Below are positions 42,076 to 52,623 of a stretch of DNA of 64,000 nt, in pieces. The stretch comes from Enterococcus malodoratus ATCC 43197 (GTDB taxonomy: Bacteria; Bacillota; Bacilli; Lactobacillales; Enterococcaceae), in contig NZ_KE136481.1 in the NCBI RefSeq assembly GCF_000407185.1, positions 699,136 to 763,135 of the forward strand, read 5' to 3'. Numbering within the stretch: position 1 is the stretch's first letter; the number at the start of each line of letters is the position of its first letter. The position numbers and the translations under genes are program-made. The notes under the pieces were generated by a model. That model ran no database searches. It saw nothing but the letters and a program-made list of their open reading frames with translations, and was not told where the DNA came from.

Positions 42076-42693
42076 CTAATTACTTTGTTCCAAACTGGGA
42101 TAAACTTTTTCCAGCACTTTGTCTGGAAAAAGTTTATCCATCCTTCGCTCAAATTGATTTTCAGCAGACGCACCTGATTGTCGCTCATTCCAACGCTGCA
42201 AAGCCAAACCGGAAAATGTAAGATTGAGTGTGAAGACTAAAAAAACAATTCGCGTCATATTTTTCATTCGGCCTACCCCGCTTTTTTCGATTAAATCGGA
42301 TAAAAAGGGCAGGATAATTTTTATGAACAGTACACACAAAATTCCCCAAAAGCATAAATAGACAAGGCTTATACGACCGAGTAGATTGAACGGATGATGG
42401 CTGTAATCCCAAAGTTTGATTCCTAATAAAACTTCTTTGATCAGACTTCCTAAAAATTCGGTCACTCCTCCAATGAGTGCACCCAGTATAAATAATTTTA
42501 TCGTTGAATGAACCCGGCGAAGTACCAGTGTGAAGACGCAGGCACCCATTCCATAAATAGGCAGAAAGGGACCGATGATTACTCCTCGATGCCAAACAAA
42601 ATTACCCGTTAGAAGAAAGCGATAGCCATTTTCGATCAAAAAACCAATCATCGAACTTAAAATAAAAATCCAAAATAGTTTCGCAGCCTTCAT
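42076..42693 (-). CDS. PF06541-type multi-pass membrane protein
   Basis: A 205-residue protein with several hydrophobic segments and the signature GPFLPIYGMGACVFTLVLRR (residues ~39-58) and GRISLVYLCFWGILCVLFI. This family is labelled a putative ABC transporter type IV, without proof of transport. ATG 42693 has GAGGAGG upstream. The promoter region carries an operator-like palindrome matching those of the neighbouring TetR and lipoprotein genes. Confidence 0.78.
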   Translation of the reverse strand: MKAAKLFWIFILSSMIGFLIENGYRFLLTGNFVWHRGVIIGPFLPIYGMGACVFTLVLRRVHSTIKLFILGALIGGVTEFLGSLIKEVLLGIKLWDYSHHPFNLLGRISLVYLCFWGILCVLFIKIILPFLSDLIEKSGVGRMKNMTRIVFLVFTLNLTFSGLALQRWNERQSGASAENQFERRMDKLFPDKVLEKVYPSLEQSN

Positions 42694-42709
42694 TTCATCC
42701 CTCCTCAAT

Positions 42710-42729
42710 AATTGAAGCATTCATTTAAT
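42710..42729. promoter_or_regulatory. Operator-like palindrome, site C
   Basis: AATTGAAGCATTCATTTAAT, similar to sites at 43,710 and 44,450. The longer upstream match TAATAATTGAA is shared with site B. Confidence 0.55.
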
Positions 42730-42745
42730 TAATACTGTAAAAAAA

Positions 42746-43690
42746 TTAGTTTACAGTGATATCGCCATTTCTTGTTTCTACTTCTACCTTCGCTCCGTGA
42801 GAGTCTTTTCTTTCAGATAATTCCTGTCGTTGATTATCAATCTTCCCCTCTTTTGTCTTCACAAATAGATCCATCGTTTCAGTGTTTGGCAGCTTGAGTG
42901 TGATGTCTCCATTTTTTGAAAAGACAGATAGATGATTCGTAATCTCTTTAAACGTTGCTCTGATCTCTCCATCACCATTAGCTATTAATTTGCCACTGCC
43001 TGAAAAATTCTCTAACATCAGATTTCCGCTTTTGGTTTCATAGTCTAAGCTGCCCTTTGTTTCATTGATCTGAGCTTTGGCACTAGTTGTTTGTAATTCG
43101 ATCTCTTTCGCTTTAAGCAGTTCGAACTCTAGCGGACCGCTAGTACTTTGAATGTGCAGGTTTTTCTTAGTAATTAGACGATTCCCTTTTATTTTTCCGC
43201 TAGTGGTGCCTAACAAAATTCCTTCACTTTTTAAATCTCCGGTCTCAATGACACCGCTAGTTGTATCCAGCGAGATCCCATCCAATGTTTGATCACTAAG
43301 TTCTGTTGTAATTTTTCCGCTGGTTGAATGTACATTAAGTTTGCCTTGATAGTCTTTAGGAATTGTTAGAATTATTTTACTTTTGAAGGTTGTCCCTAAC
43401 GGTCGTTTTCCCTCCTTCATTGAAATAGTGTGATTCTTTTGATCAATCGTTGAATAGTATTTCTGCTTATCTTTGCTTAAATACTCCTTGAGAATAATCG
43501 CCTTGCCGCTAGAATTTTCTATGCGCAGATCATCGGCATCATAATCCAAAGAGATATTGGTTATTGCTTTTGCTGAAATGGTTTGCGTATTGACCAGCTT
43601 TGCTTCTTTCTCCGATCCGCAGGCGGTTAAACTGAACGCCACGATGAATAGTCCCAAGAGTAAGGATAAATTCTGTTTACAATTCTTCAT
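42746..43690 (-). CDS. DUF4097 beta-helix lipoprotein
   Basis: A 314-residue lipoprotein: the signal peptide ends with the lipobox LTAC (Cys near residue 24). The rest is a run of short repeated strands (TSGKI, TTSGVI, SGNL) typical of DUF4097 right-handed beta-helix proteins. It would be displayed on the outer face of the membrane. Related proteins take part in envelope-stress regulation. Confidence 0.85.
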   Translation of the reverse strand: MKNCKQNLSLLLGLFIVAFSLTACGSEKEAKLVNTQTISAKAITNISLDYDADDLRIENSSGKAIILKEYLSKDKQKYYSTIDQKNHTISMKEGKRPLGTTFKSKIILTIPKDYQGKLNVHSTSGKITTELSDQTLDGISLDTTSGVIETGDLKSEGILLGTTSGKIKGNRLITKKNLHIQSTSGPLEFELLKAKEIELQTTSAKAQINETKGSLDYETKSGNLMLENFSGSGKLIANGDGEIRATFKEITNHLSVFSKNGDITLKLPNTETMDLFVKTKEGKIDNQRQELSERKDSHGAKVEVETRNGDITVN

Positions 43691-43709
43691 TTTTATCTTC
43701 CTTTCTAAT

Positions 43710-43729
43710 AATTGAACGGTTCATTTAAT
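43710..43729. promoter_or_regulatory. Operator-like palindrome, site B
   Basis: AATTGAACGGTTCATTTAAT, just upstream of the lipoprotein gene; closely related to sites A and C. Confidence 0.6.
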
Positions 43730-43762
43730 AGCTGTTCCTAATAAAAACAGAGCAAGGCTCTG

Positions 43763-44443
43763 CTATTTTTGATACGCGTGTAACAATAAATCCAGACAGG
43801 TTTTTTTAGCCATTTCATTTGAGATCGTTTTATCCGTTTCATAAGCATCATATCTCAAATGCATTCCCCACCAAGCCAAGCTCTCCACTACTGCGCGTGT
43901 TGTGTAGGGAATACTTTCTACTTTTCTAAATTCATCTTTCTCCATAAACAACTGAATATATTGTTGGACCTGATTAAAGAAACGTTTGCGATAGTCCCGA
44001 TAATACTCACTTAGTTTTTTTAGATCATCTTCGTTATGCTCAATAATCAAGCAGCTGATCGCGTAATTAGAGATACTGTCAAACGCGTCAGAAAACATTT
44101 GCGCCAGCGAATAATCAGAGTCTTTATTTTTTAAATGATTATCGAACTGTGCTTGGTTCTTTTCAAAGGTCTTCATAATTTCTGCATCCAAATCATCAAA
44201 TAGGTGTGAATCAATCGGATAATGATGCTCTCTATTGAAAAATTCAGGATCAATCGTTCCCTTTAAAATGAAACTGAGAATATCTTTTTTACTGGTAAAA
44301 TATTGATAGAGCATCCCTGTTGATAGACCAATCTCCTTAGCAATATCTCTCATCTGGGTCCGCGCAAAGCCCTTATTAATAAATAATTGACCGGCTGCAT
44401 CATAAATCAGTTCTAAACGATTCTCCAAAATTATCGCCTCCAA
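43763..44443 (-). CDS. TetR-family regulator
   Basis: A 226-residue regulator with an N-terminal TetR domain (YDAAGQLFINKGFARTQMRDIAKEIGLSTGMLYQYFTSKKDILS, residues ~14-57) and a helical ligand-binding/dimerisation part. Palindromes upstream of this gene and of the two downstream genes suggest it represses all three. Confidence 0.9.
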   Translation of the reverse strand: MEAIILENRLELIYDAAGQLFINKGFARTQMRDIAKEIGLSTGMLYQYFTSKKDILSFILKGTIDPEFFNREHHYPIDSHLFDDLDAEIMKTFEKNQAQFDNHLKNKDSDYSLAQMFSDAFDSISNYAISCLIIEHNEDDLKKLSEYYRDYRKRFFNQVQQYIQLFMEKDEFRKVESIPYTTRAVVESLAWWGMHLRYDAYETDKTISNEMAKKTCLDLLLHAYQK

Positions 44444-44449
44444 TTATTA

Positions 44450-44468
44450 ATTGAACCGTTCGTTCAAT
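44450..44468. promoter_or_regulatory. Operator-like palindrome, site A
   Basis: ATTGAAC-CGTTC-GTTCAAT, a perfect 7-base inverted repeat just upstream of the TetR gene. Confidence 0.68.
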
Positions 44469-44526
44469 TTTAGTATACAGCCCTTTTACTCATTCGTCAA
44501 AACAGTCTTTTGATTATTTATAAAAA

Positions 44527-44556
44527 ATAAGCCGATGATTAGAATCATCGGCTTTT
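44527..44556 (-). terminator. Terminator after the M24-like gene
   Basis: AAGCCGATGATT-CTA-AATCATCGGCTT with a T-tract on the minus strand. Confidence 0.85.
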
Positions 44557-44560
44557 ACTA

Positions 44561-45943
44561 TTAAGCTTTGCAGAAGGCTAACTCATGATTCAATACGTAT
44601 GGACGGTAATAAGCGACTGTATCATTCAGAGGAAGAACTTCTTCAGCAAGATTGATACCTAAAACTTCTTTCAAGTAGGCTCTTCTTCGTACAATTCGAT
44701 TCCATACCTCAGGATATTCTTGTTCAATCGCATCGCGAAGCTTCTTATCCGCAATAGCGACTCCATCTTCGCAACTTACACCGCCATATCCTTCTACTTT
44801 AGGAATAATGTCGATTTGGAATAATTGACCGCTCTTGATTTTATTCTGTGAATTTTCCATAAAAGGAGAGGACATCCATTCCTCATCTGCCACAAAATGG
44901 CCCGGATTCAGTTCCCAATGATACTCTGCTTTTGGTAAAACCTTTTCGATTTCATCATATACTTTCCCAGCTTCAAGCCCAATTTGGATTGTTTCCAACC
45001 AAGTACAAAAGGCTCTAAAATATGGTTTTGCAATTTTCTCTTCGTAATCTTTGGCTTTTTCCGGCAAATCTTCTTTCGAATTGGCCACATAAGCCGCTCG
45101 ACTAGATAGTCCGCCTTTATATCCAACTGATGTAGAGAATGTATCGCCTAATTCAACTGGCTTGTTTCTCGGATAAAGGGTCGCATTTGTAAATCTTGTT
45201 CCCGTTGCACAAATAGTCGTGATTGAATTTGGCTGTCCAAATTGTGCTAAATTTCCGGCCAGCTCTAATTCTGTCTTGCCAATTTCAACGCTGTTGATAG
45301 TAGTTAAAACTCCGATTGCTGCTAAGGTCGCTCCATATTCATAATGAGCGATTTCATTAGCATTATTGATGGTTCGAATACCCTTTTCCGGTCCAATTAA
45401 AAGATAGGCCCCATTAGTCAGCCGATCAGAATTTTTCACTGCTTGTTTTAATCCATCAACAATAAAGTAAGGAAGATCAAATAATTTTTGATTTTTTTCA
45501 ATCGTCGAGGTGAAATTTTTCCATCCAATCACGGCAACTTTATGATCCTCATGAATTTCTGCTTTGATCAAATAATCTGTAAAATGTGCGTCGTCCTCCA
45601 TTGGCTGATTCGGTAAAGAAAAGAATGGTACGTGGATCAATTCTGCTTCCAATCGTGCATATTGAACCATTTTAGTATTTTCATTTCCTAACAGCAAAAA
45701 GGACTTCCCATTTTGATGGACAACCAGCAAAGCCTCTTCAAACCGTGGAATGAAGCCAGTAAAATATTCAAAATTCGATCCATGCTCTCTATCCGCATAG
45801 ATGACCGCCACATCGAGTTCATTTTTTTTCATCTCGGTTAAAAGTGCTTCTTTTCTACTAGCCATTGTTTCAGCGGATAGATCGATTGGTTTAACCTCTT
45901 GTGTTAACTCAGGCTGCTTGATCAGTTTAGTGTTAATTTGCAT
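44561..45943 (-). CDS. M24 / creatinase-fold protein lacking metal ligands
   Basis: A 460-residue protein with an N-terminal creatinase domain (~residues 25-200) and a pita-bread C-terminal domain. In the usual metal site the first Asp region reads GDTFSTSVGYKGGLSSRAAYV, with Ser in place of both Asp residues, and the last region reads QIDIIP without Glu. NPGHF keeps one His. The fold is thus of the metal-free creatinase type and the enzyme is unlikely to be a metallo-aminopeptidase. Substrate is unknown. Confidence 0.72.
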   Translation of the reverse strand: MQINTKLIKQPELTQEVKPIDLSAETMASRKEALLTEMKKNELDVAVIYADREHGSNFEYFTGFIPRFEEALLVVHQNGKSFLLLGNENTKMVQYARLEAELIHVPFFSLPNQPMEDDAHFTDYLIKAEIHEDHKVAVIGWKNFTSTIEKNQKLFDLPYFIVDGLKQAVKNSDRLTNGAYLLIGPEKGIRTINNANEIAHYEYGATLAAIGVLTTINSVEIGKTELELAGNLAQFGQPNSITTICATGTRFTNATLYPRNKPVELGDTFSTSVGYKGGLSSRAAYVANSKEDLPEKAKDYEEKIAKPYFRAFCTWLETIQIGLEAGKVYDEIEKVLPKAEYHWELNPGHFVADEEWMSSPFMENSQNKIKSGQLFQIDIIPKVEGYGGVSCEDGVAIADKKLRDAIEQEYPEVWNRIVRRRAYLKEVLGINLAEEVLPLNDTVAYYRPYVLNHELAFCKA

Positions 45944-46093
45944 GCAATTCTCTCCTTTAAAAGTATTCTTTCATCTCTAGTATTTACAACACTAATTGCT
46001 TTCTTACCACATAGTAACATATTTCAACTAATTTAGTAACTCGTTTTAACATTTGACTTTAAAATTTTTTGGACATTCAAATTTTACACAAAA

Positions 46094-46124
46094 AAAGACA
46101 TTACCCAATACTAGATAATGTCTA
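46094..46124. terminator. Terminator after the DeoR gene
   Basis: AGACATTA...TAATGTCT with flanking A and T runs, between the DeoR gene stop and the M24-like gene. Confidence 0.75.
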
Positions 46125-46170
46125 AAAATCAGTCGTTATTCGGGAAATACATACTAAACTATTTTAGTAG

Positions 46171-46932
46171 TTAAACAACCAAGATATTTCCAACCGATTC
46201 TTTATCGTTTGATAGAAAATCAAAAATTTCTAAATAATCAGTGACTACCGTATCGAAGCTATTGATAGAGCCAATCCCGTACAAATAATCCTGATCAATT
46301 TTGCTTCGATCAAAGACCAAAATTTTATGTTTGGATCTTTGCATCACCGCCCGCTTTGTCAATGCGTCTTCTTCGTTATGCAAACTAACTCTTCCCTCGG
46401 AATTCACCGCTTCGGCTCCGATAATACAATAATCAAAGGACAAATGATCAATATAGCTTTGTGTTTCCATTCCAAGAAAACCGCTGGATAACTCTCTATA
46501 CTTCCCGGGAATTGCGTGCAAACTCAAATCATCCACTTTTGAAAGATGATTCATGACTAGTAACGAGTTCGTATAATAATTGCATTCTGTTTTCTTGGTG
46601 AGTTCTAACGCAACATGCAGCACGGTCGTGCCTGTTTCTAAAAAGACTGAACTGCCATTATTAATTTGCTCCGCAGCCATTTGACCAATTCGTTTTTTTT
46701 CATTTACAAATAAATCTGTTTTTACTGATATCGGATATTCCAAAATATTAGAATCCTTATACATCGCTCCGCCATGGAAAAGTTGAACCACGCCGCGGGC
46801 CTCTAATTCCTTGAGGTCCCTGCCCACAGTCATTTTGGAGATGCCAAACTCATCGGCGATTTCTACGCTGGTGATACTGCCCTTTATCTTCACTTTTTCA
46901 GCGATTAATTCTTGCCGTTGCTTTTGATTCAC
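46171..46932 (-). CDS. DeoR-family transcriptional regulator
   Basis: A 253-residue repressor with the DeoR helix-turn-helix (SITSVEIADEFGISKMTVGRDLKELEARG, residues ~19-47) and a C-terminal sugar-phosphate-binding domain (NNGSSVFLETGTTVLHVA). It would control nearby carbon-use genes; the target is not certain. Upstream lies the proline-racemase-family gene on the same strand. Confidence 0.87.
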   Translation of the reverse strand: MNQKQRQELIAEKVKIKGSITSVEIADEFGISKMTVGRDLKELEARGVVQLFHGGAMYKDSNILEYPISVKTDLFVNEKKRIGQMAAEQINNGSSVFLETGTTVLHVALELTKKTECNYYTNSLLVMNHLSKVDDLSLHAIPGKYRELSSGFLGMETQSYIDHLSFDYCIIGAEAVNSEGRVSLHNEEDALTKRAVMQRSKHKILVFDRSKIDQDYLYGIGSINSFDTVVTDYLEIFDFLSNDKESVGNILVV

Positions 46933-47015
46933 AGCGCGTTCCCCCTCAAACTCTTTAAACTAAATCTCATTTTAACATGGTCAGCAACTTATGCAATAAT
47001 TTCTAGGCAATGAGT

Positions 47016-48050
47016 CTAATTCAGCTGAAAGCCATATTTCAAACGATCATCTGGATCGATTAGGTAAGTTGCTAACCCGGTAATATTTGAACTGCCGGTA
47101 ATTTGTGGGATCACGGCTGTATACTCATCCACTTGTTTTTCTGCTAAAAGAATTCCCTCAAAACGAGAGCCGATGATACTTTCGTTAATGAACATCTCTT
47201 TCAATTCAAGTTTTCCTTTCGCATACAGCATCGCCAGTAAGGCGCTCGTGCCTGACCCTGATGGAGATCGATCGGCTTGATGATTGCCAAAAATAACAAC
47301 GTTTTTATAATCTGTTTCCTCTGATTCGATTCGCTCATAAAAATTGCATGTACCAACTTCATTAATTGCCAGTTGAGGATGATTAACACTAATTTCTGCA
47401 TTAATCGCGGTCAATAATTTTATCCCCAGCTCAACAAGCTCGGTTAAGTTGTCTTTTGCAACATTAATCCCCAGCTGTTCGACATTGATCAGGGCGACAA
47501 AATTACCGGCAAAGGCAATATCATACTTTATTTTTCCGCCCTCAATCTGAATTTCTAGATTTTCTTGATATAGAAAAGATGGAACATTTGTAATGCTGAC
47601 CGCCTTCGCTTTGCCTTGCTCAACTTTGACCTTTGCCCGGATCAAACCAGCTGGTGCATCGATCGTTACATTCGTATACGGTTCCGTGGCCTTAACAATC
47701 CCAGTCTCTACCGCTGCCGTTGCCGAACCCATTGACCCGTGTCCGCACATTGGCAGATAGCCTGTGCCGTCCATAAAAATCGCGCCAAAATCGGCTGCAG
47801 GATTCACCGGTTCGGTCCAAAGAGAGCCAAACATATCCTTGTGACCTCTAGGTTCATCCATCAAAGCTCGGCGATAATGGTCATAATTATCCGAGACATA
47901 GTGCTTTTTCTCCAGCATCGTTTTACCAACAGGTTCAGGAAACCCATCGTATACAATCCGTGTAAACTCTCCTTGTGTATGGGCATCAATCACTTTAAAG
48001 CTTGCTTCAAAATGCTCCGGATTAATCGTTACCTGTTTATTTCGGCTCAT
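47016..48050 (-). CDS. Proline racemase-family enzyme with a Cys/Ser active site
   Basis: A 344-residue protein of the proline racemase / hydroxyproline epimerase / 3-hydroxyproline dehydratase family. The first catalytic segment LPMCGHGSMG keeps Cys near residue 103. The second reads HQADRSPSGSGTSA, with Ser in place of the usual Cys (racemases) or Thr (dehydratases). The length is normal. This change argues against ordinary racemase activity; a dehydratase-type reaction or a different substrate is more likely. Confidence 0.82.
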   Translation of the reverse strand: MSRNKQVTINPEHFEASFKVIDAHTQGEFTRIVYDGFPEPVGKTMLEKKHYVSDNYDHYRRALMDEPRGHKDMFGSLWTEPVNPAADFGAIFMDGTGYLPMCGHGSMGSATAAVETGIVKATEPYTNVTIDAPAGLIRAKVKVEQGKAKAVSITNVPSFLYQENLEIQIEGGKIKYDIAFAGNFVALINVEQLGINVAKDNLTELVELGIKLLTAINAEISVNHPQLAINEVGTCNFYERIESEETDYKNVVIFGNHQADRSPSGSGTSALLAMLYAKGKLELKEMFINESIIGSRFEGILLAEKQVDEYTAVIPQITGSSNITGLATYLIDPDDRLKYGFQLN

Positions 48051-48138
48051 CTTTCTTCCTCCCCGCTTCCTTCTGATTTCTCTTAATTATAAGACAACCG
48101 CTTTCATTTAGCGATTATGCTTTTCAAAAATCTGTACC

Positions 48139-48172
48139 CTAAAAAGAACGCACTTCTACGCGCGTTCTTGAG
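48139..48172 (-). terminator. Terminator of the beta-glucoside operon
   Basis: Minus strand AAGAACGC...GCGTTCTT followed by TTT, between the YczE-like gene stop and the racemase-family gene start. Confidence 0.72.
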
Positions 48173-48184
48173 TGTAATTGTTTC

Positions 48185-48826
48185 TTAGTCTGATAATTGT
48201 TCTTTCTTACTTCGCTGTTGGAAATCAATAGGCTGCATTTTTTGAATGATTGAAAAAATGAATTGAATCATTGGTCCCAATAAGAAAATCGCGAAAAGAG
48301 TGCCGATCCCTAGTGAACTTCCTAATAAAAAGCCGCAAGCAACGATTAGAAAATCCAATAGTATCCGGCCTTTCTGTAAAGAGACGTCTAATTTATCACA
48401 GACACAAAACATCATACCTTCTAACGGACCTGACCCTAATCCTCCTGATAAATAAAGAGCTGTTCCTAATGCCATGACCATAAATCCGGCCAGCGACGCA
48501 AATACATTTTCTTGTAAAAAGCTCACTGTTTGAAGCCAAGATGCTGTTCGACTGATCGTCTCACCTACCAAAAGGGTATTGATAATACTGCCGATTCCTA
48601 ACATACTGCGTTTGTATAAAAAAGTAATCAGCAAAAAGAAGAGACTGATCAATTGGCTCCAGCGTCCGAAGGGAATTGGCGAAAAGTTCATTAGCCCCAA
48701 AATCAAAGTGCTGACTGAGTCAAATCCCTGATTCGCCAGCACGATTATTTCGATCCCGATGCCCATTATAATAGTTCCGATGATCACCACCAGCAACCGG
48801 ACTATCTTGTTTTTATTCATCACCAT
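48185..48826 (-). CDS. YczE/YitT-like membrane protein
   Basis: A 213-residue protein with about five hydrophobic segments. GIEIIVLANQGFDSVSTLILGL, ALYLSGGLGSGPLEGMMF and LGIGTLFAIFLLGPMI are family hallmarks. It overlaps the regulator gene by 14 bases, so it is made with it. Its role is unknown. Confidence 0.8.
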   Translation of the reverse strand: MVMNKNKIVRLLVVIIGTIIMGIGIEIIVLANQGFDSVSTLILGLMNFSPIPFGRWSQLISLFFLLITFLYKRSMLGIGSIINTLLVGETISRTASWLQTVSFLQENVFASLAGFMVMALGTALYLSGGLGSGPLEGMMFCVCDKLDVSLQKGRILLDFLIVACGFLLGSSLGIGTLFAIFLLGPMIQFIFSIIQKMQPIDFQQRSKKEQLSD

Positions 48827-50708
48827 CCACCATCGCCTTTAATCGCAAGATAAACTCCTCATAATCCTCACTCATGCTTAACTGCTTTGTATTAACGGGC
48901 TCAGAAACTATCTCGATAAATTTTTCAAAAAAATCGTTGAAATCATTTGCTTCATCCTTGTTGATCGCAATATAAGCAATCAGTTTAATTGGATGACTGG
49001 CCCAAATCAGCGGTTCCTGCAAGGTCATGATGGCCACTCCGCTTTTTATCGCCTCTAATTCAACCGAATGCGGCACCGCGATACCGGATGGAAAACTCGT
49101 TGGTGACATGTGTTCACGTTTTTCTACTCTTTCGGAAAAATGATCATCAACAAAACCGGATTGGATCATTCGCTGATTAATCTGCTTGCGAATCTCTTCA
49201 GGTGTTAAACCCGCAGGATCAACCTGATTAAAGTATAGTTCCGGCAGAATAAATTTTTCAATTGCTTGATACATTCGCCGCTTTTCACGCTGCGCCTTCA
49301 GAGAGTCAATCCGTTTCTCGATTTTCTTGACATCTTTGCTGGTCAAAAAGGGATGGATGAAGACCGAGCCAGCACACTCAGAGGCCGTAGCTCGATCCGT
49401 TGTCAAAAGCAAATCACAATCACTATTCATTACTTTCCATTTTTCGGTGACTAAAACAGTGACATTTTCCCCAAAACGCTCTTCAATTTGTTTGCTGAGG
49501 TTTCTGCCAATATCATGGTAATCATTTACGATTAACTGGATCGTTACTTGATTTCGATAATGCTTCTGCGTTTCAAGAAAAGAACCGATATGTAAAGCTA
49601 TGAAGGAAATCTCATCATCGTTGAACCAGATAGCTAAACGATCCTGAATCAAGGAAGAAATATATACCGCTAAATCATAAATTAATGGATAAGCGGTTTT
49701 TAAATCTAACAGGCTGCTGTTACGAGTAAAGGTTTCATAATGCGATCGGTAATAAAGACTTTGCAAATGAATCGCTAACTTATTAAAAAAATCCTCATCA
49801 TGCAATTCCACTAAATAGGTCCGCTCTACTTCGGCCAAGACATCCTGTAAAGCGGTGATGATTTTTTGATCAACAAAAGTGGAAAGCTGCTGGTTATTCT
49901 GCTTTGTTAGTGTTTCATTCTGCATTCCAATAAATAATAAAGATAATTGCTCTAGCTCTGCCTGAGAAAAATGAATGTCGTATTGCTGAGCCAACTTATC
50001 GCTGATTTCTTCAGCAATCAAAAATTCAGAAGTACTCTGTGCCTGACTATTCATCTGAGCTTTCATTAAACTGTGTCCTTGGCGAATGCGTTCAATACTG
50101 ATAGCAAAATGCAAGACGATATTGTTTAACGAATACTGATTGATCTGGATGCTATGCTCTGACAACACATCTCGAATCGTCTGCTGCAATTTTTCCAGCG
50201 AGATATAACCGATCATCTGCTGAATACTGACTTTTAATTTTTCTTGCAGATCACTTTCATTGTATAGCAATGAAATTAAGTACCGTCGTTTTGCCCGTTC
50301 AGGACCTGTGAGCTTAATATAATCCTGCTCAAAAATAATTTGGATCGCATCGTTGGTAATTTCCTTTTTTAATTGTTGAATATCGTTTTTCAAGGTTGAT
50401 TCGGATATGTAGAGTTTTTCTGCCAACTCATAAAAATCGACGCCCTCAGAAGAATGCTTCAATAATTCTAAAAAAATACGAGATTTTCGATCCTCCGTAC
50501 CAGTCGTACTCACCTTCACTTCCGCGTTTAATTGATAGCCTAAATGACTGGTCAAAATCAGTTCTGGATTATTCTGATTGATCTTAGCGACACGATTACG
50601 AATCGTTCTTGTTGTACAGCTGCTAAAATCCGCCAATTCATCGGAGGTAACCCAGCGTTTTTTTATATTTAGGTAATCGATCAGCTCTTTTTCTTTTTTA
50701 GTCAGCAT
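48813..50708 (-). CDS. LicR-type PRD regulator with EIIB and EIIA domains
   Basis: A 631-residue multi-domain regulator starting at ATG 50708 behind GGAGGTG. N-terminal helix-turn-helix domains (WVTSDELADFSSCTTRTIRNRVAKI, and SESTLKNDIQQLKKEI) are followed by two PRD domains (~170-390), an EIIB-like segment (~395-480, LLTTDRA) and a C-terminal EIIA of the mannitol/fructose type (SGIAVPHSVELEAI, His ~560). Phosphorylation of PRD His residues controls activity. It likely activates the beta-glucoside operon in which it lies. Confidence 0.9.
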   Translation of the reverse strand: MLTKKEKELIDYLNIKKRWVTSDELADFSSCTTRTIRNRVAKINQNNPELILTSHLGYQLNAEVKVSTTGTEDRKSRIFLELLKHSSEGVDFYELAEKLYISESTLKNDIQQLKKEITNDAIQIIFEQDYIKLTGPERAKRRYLISLLYNESDLQEKLKVSIQQMIGYISLEKLQQTIRDVLSEHSIQINQYSLNNIVLHFAISIERIRQGHSLMKAQMNSQAQSTSEFLIAEEISDKLAQQYDIHFSQAELEQLSLLFIGMQNETLTKQNNQQLSTFVDQKIITALQDVLAEVERTYLVELHDEDFFNKLAIHLQSLYYRSHYETFTRNSSLLDLKTAYPLIYDLAVYISSLIQDRLAIWFNDDEISFIALHIGSFLETQKHYRNQVTIQLIVNDYHDIGRNLSKQIEERFGENVTVLVTEKWKVMNSDCDLLLTTDRATASECAGSVFIHPFLTSKDVKKIEKRIDSLKAQREKRRMYQAIEKFILPELYFNQVDPAGLTPEEIRKQINQRMIQSGFVDDHFSERVEKREHMSPTSFPSGIAVPHSVELEAIKSGVAIMTLQEPLIWASHPIKLIAYIAINKDEANDFNDFFEKFIEIVSEPVNTKQLSMSEDYEEFILRLKAMVDGDE

Positions 50709-50728
50709 ATTTACACCTCCATTCAAAG

Positions 50729-50760
50729 AAAAGTTGATCAAAACTGATCAACTTTTCAAT
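50729..50760 (-). terminator. Hairpin between the beta-glucosidase and LicR genes
   Basis: Minus strand AAAAGTTGATCA-GTTT-TGATCAACTTTT, a 12-pair palindrome with a T-tract. It probably reduces read-through into the regulator gene. Confidence 0.75.
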
Positions 50761-50763
50761 TGG

Positions 50764-52582
<1,819 letters not shown>

Positions 52583-52623
52583 ATGAGACCTCCTGCTGGT
52601 TCCTAATAATTCACTCTATTTTT

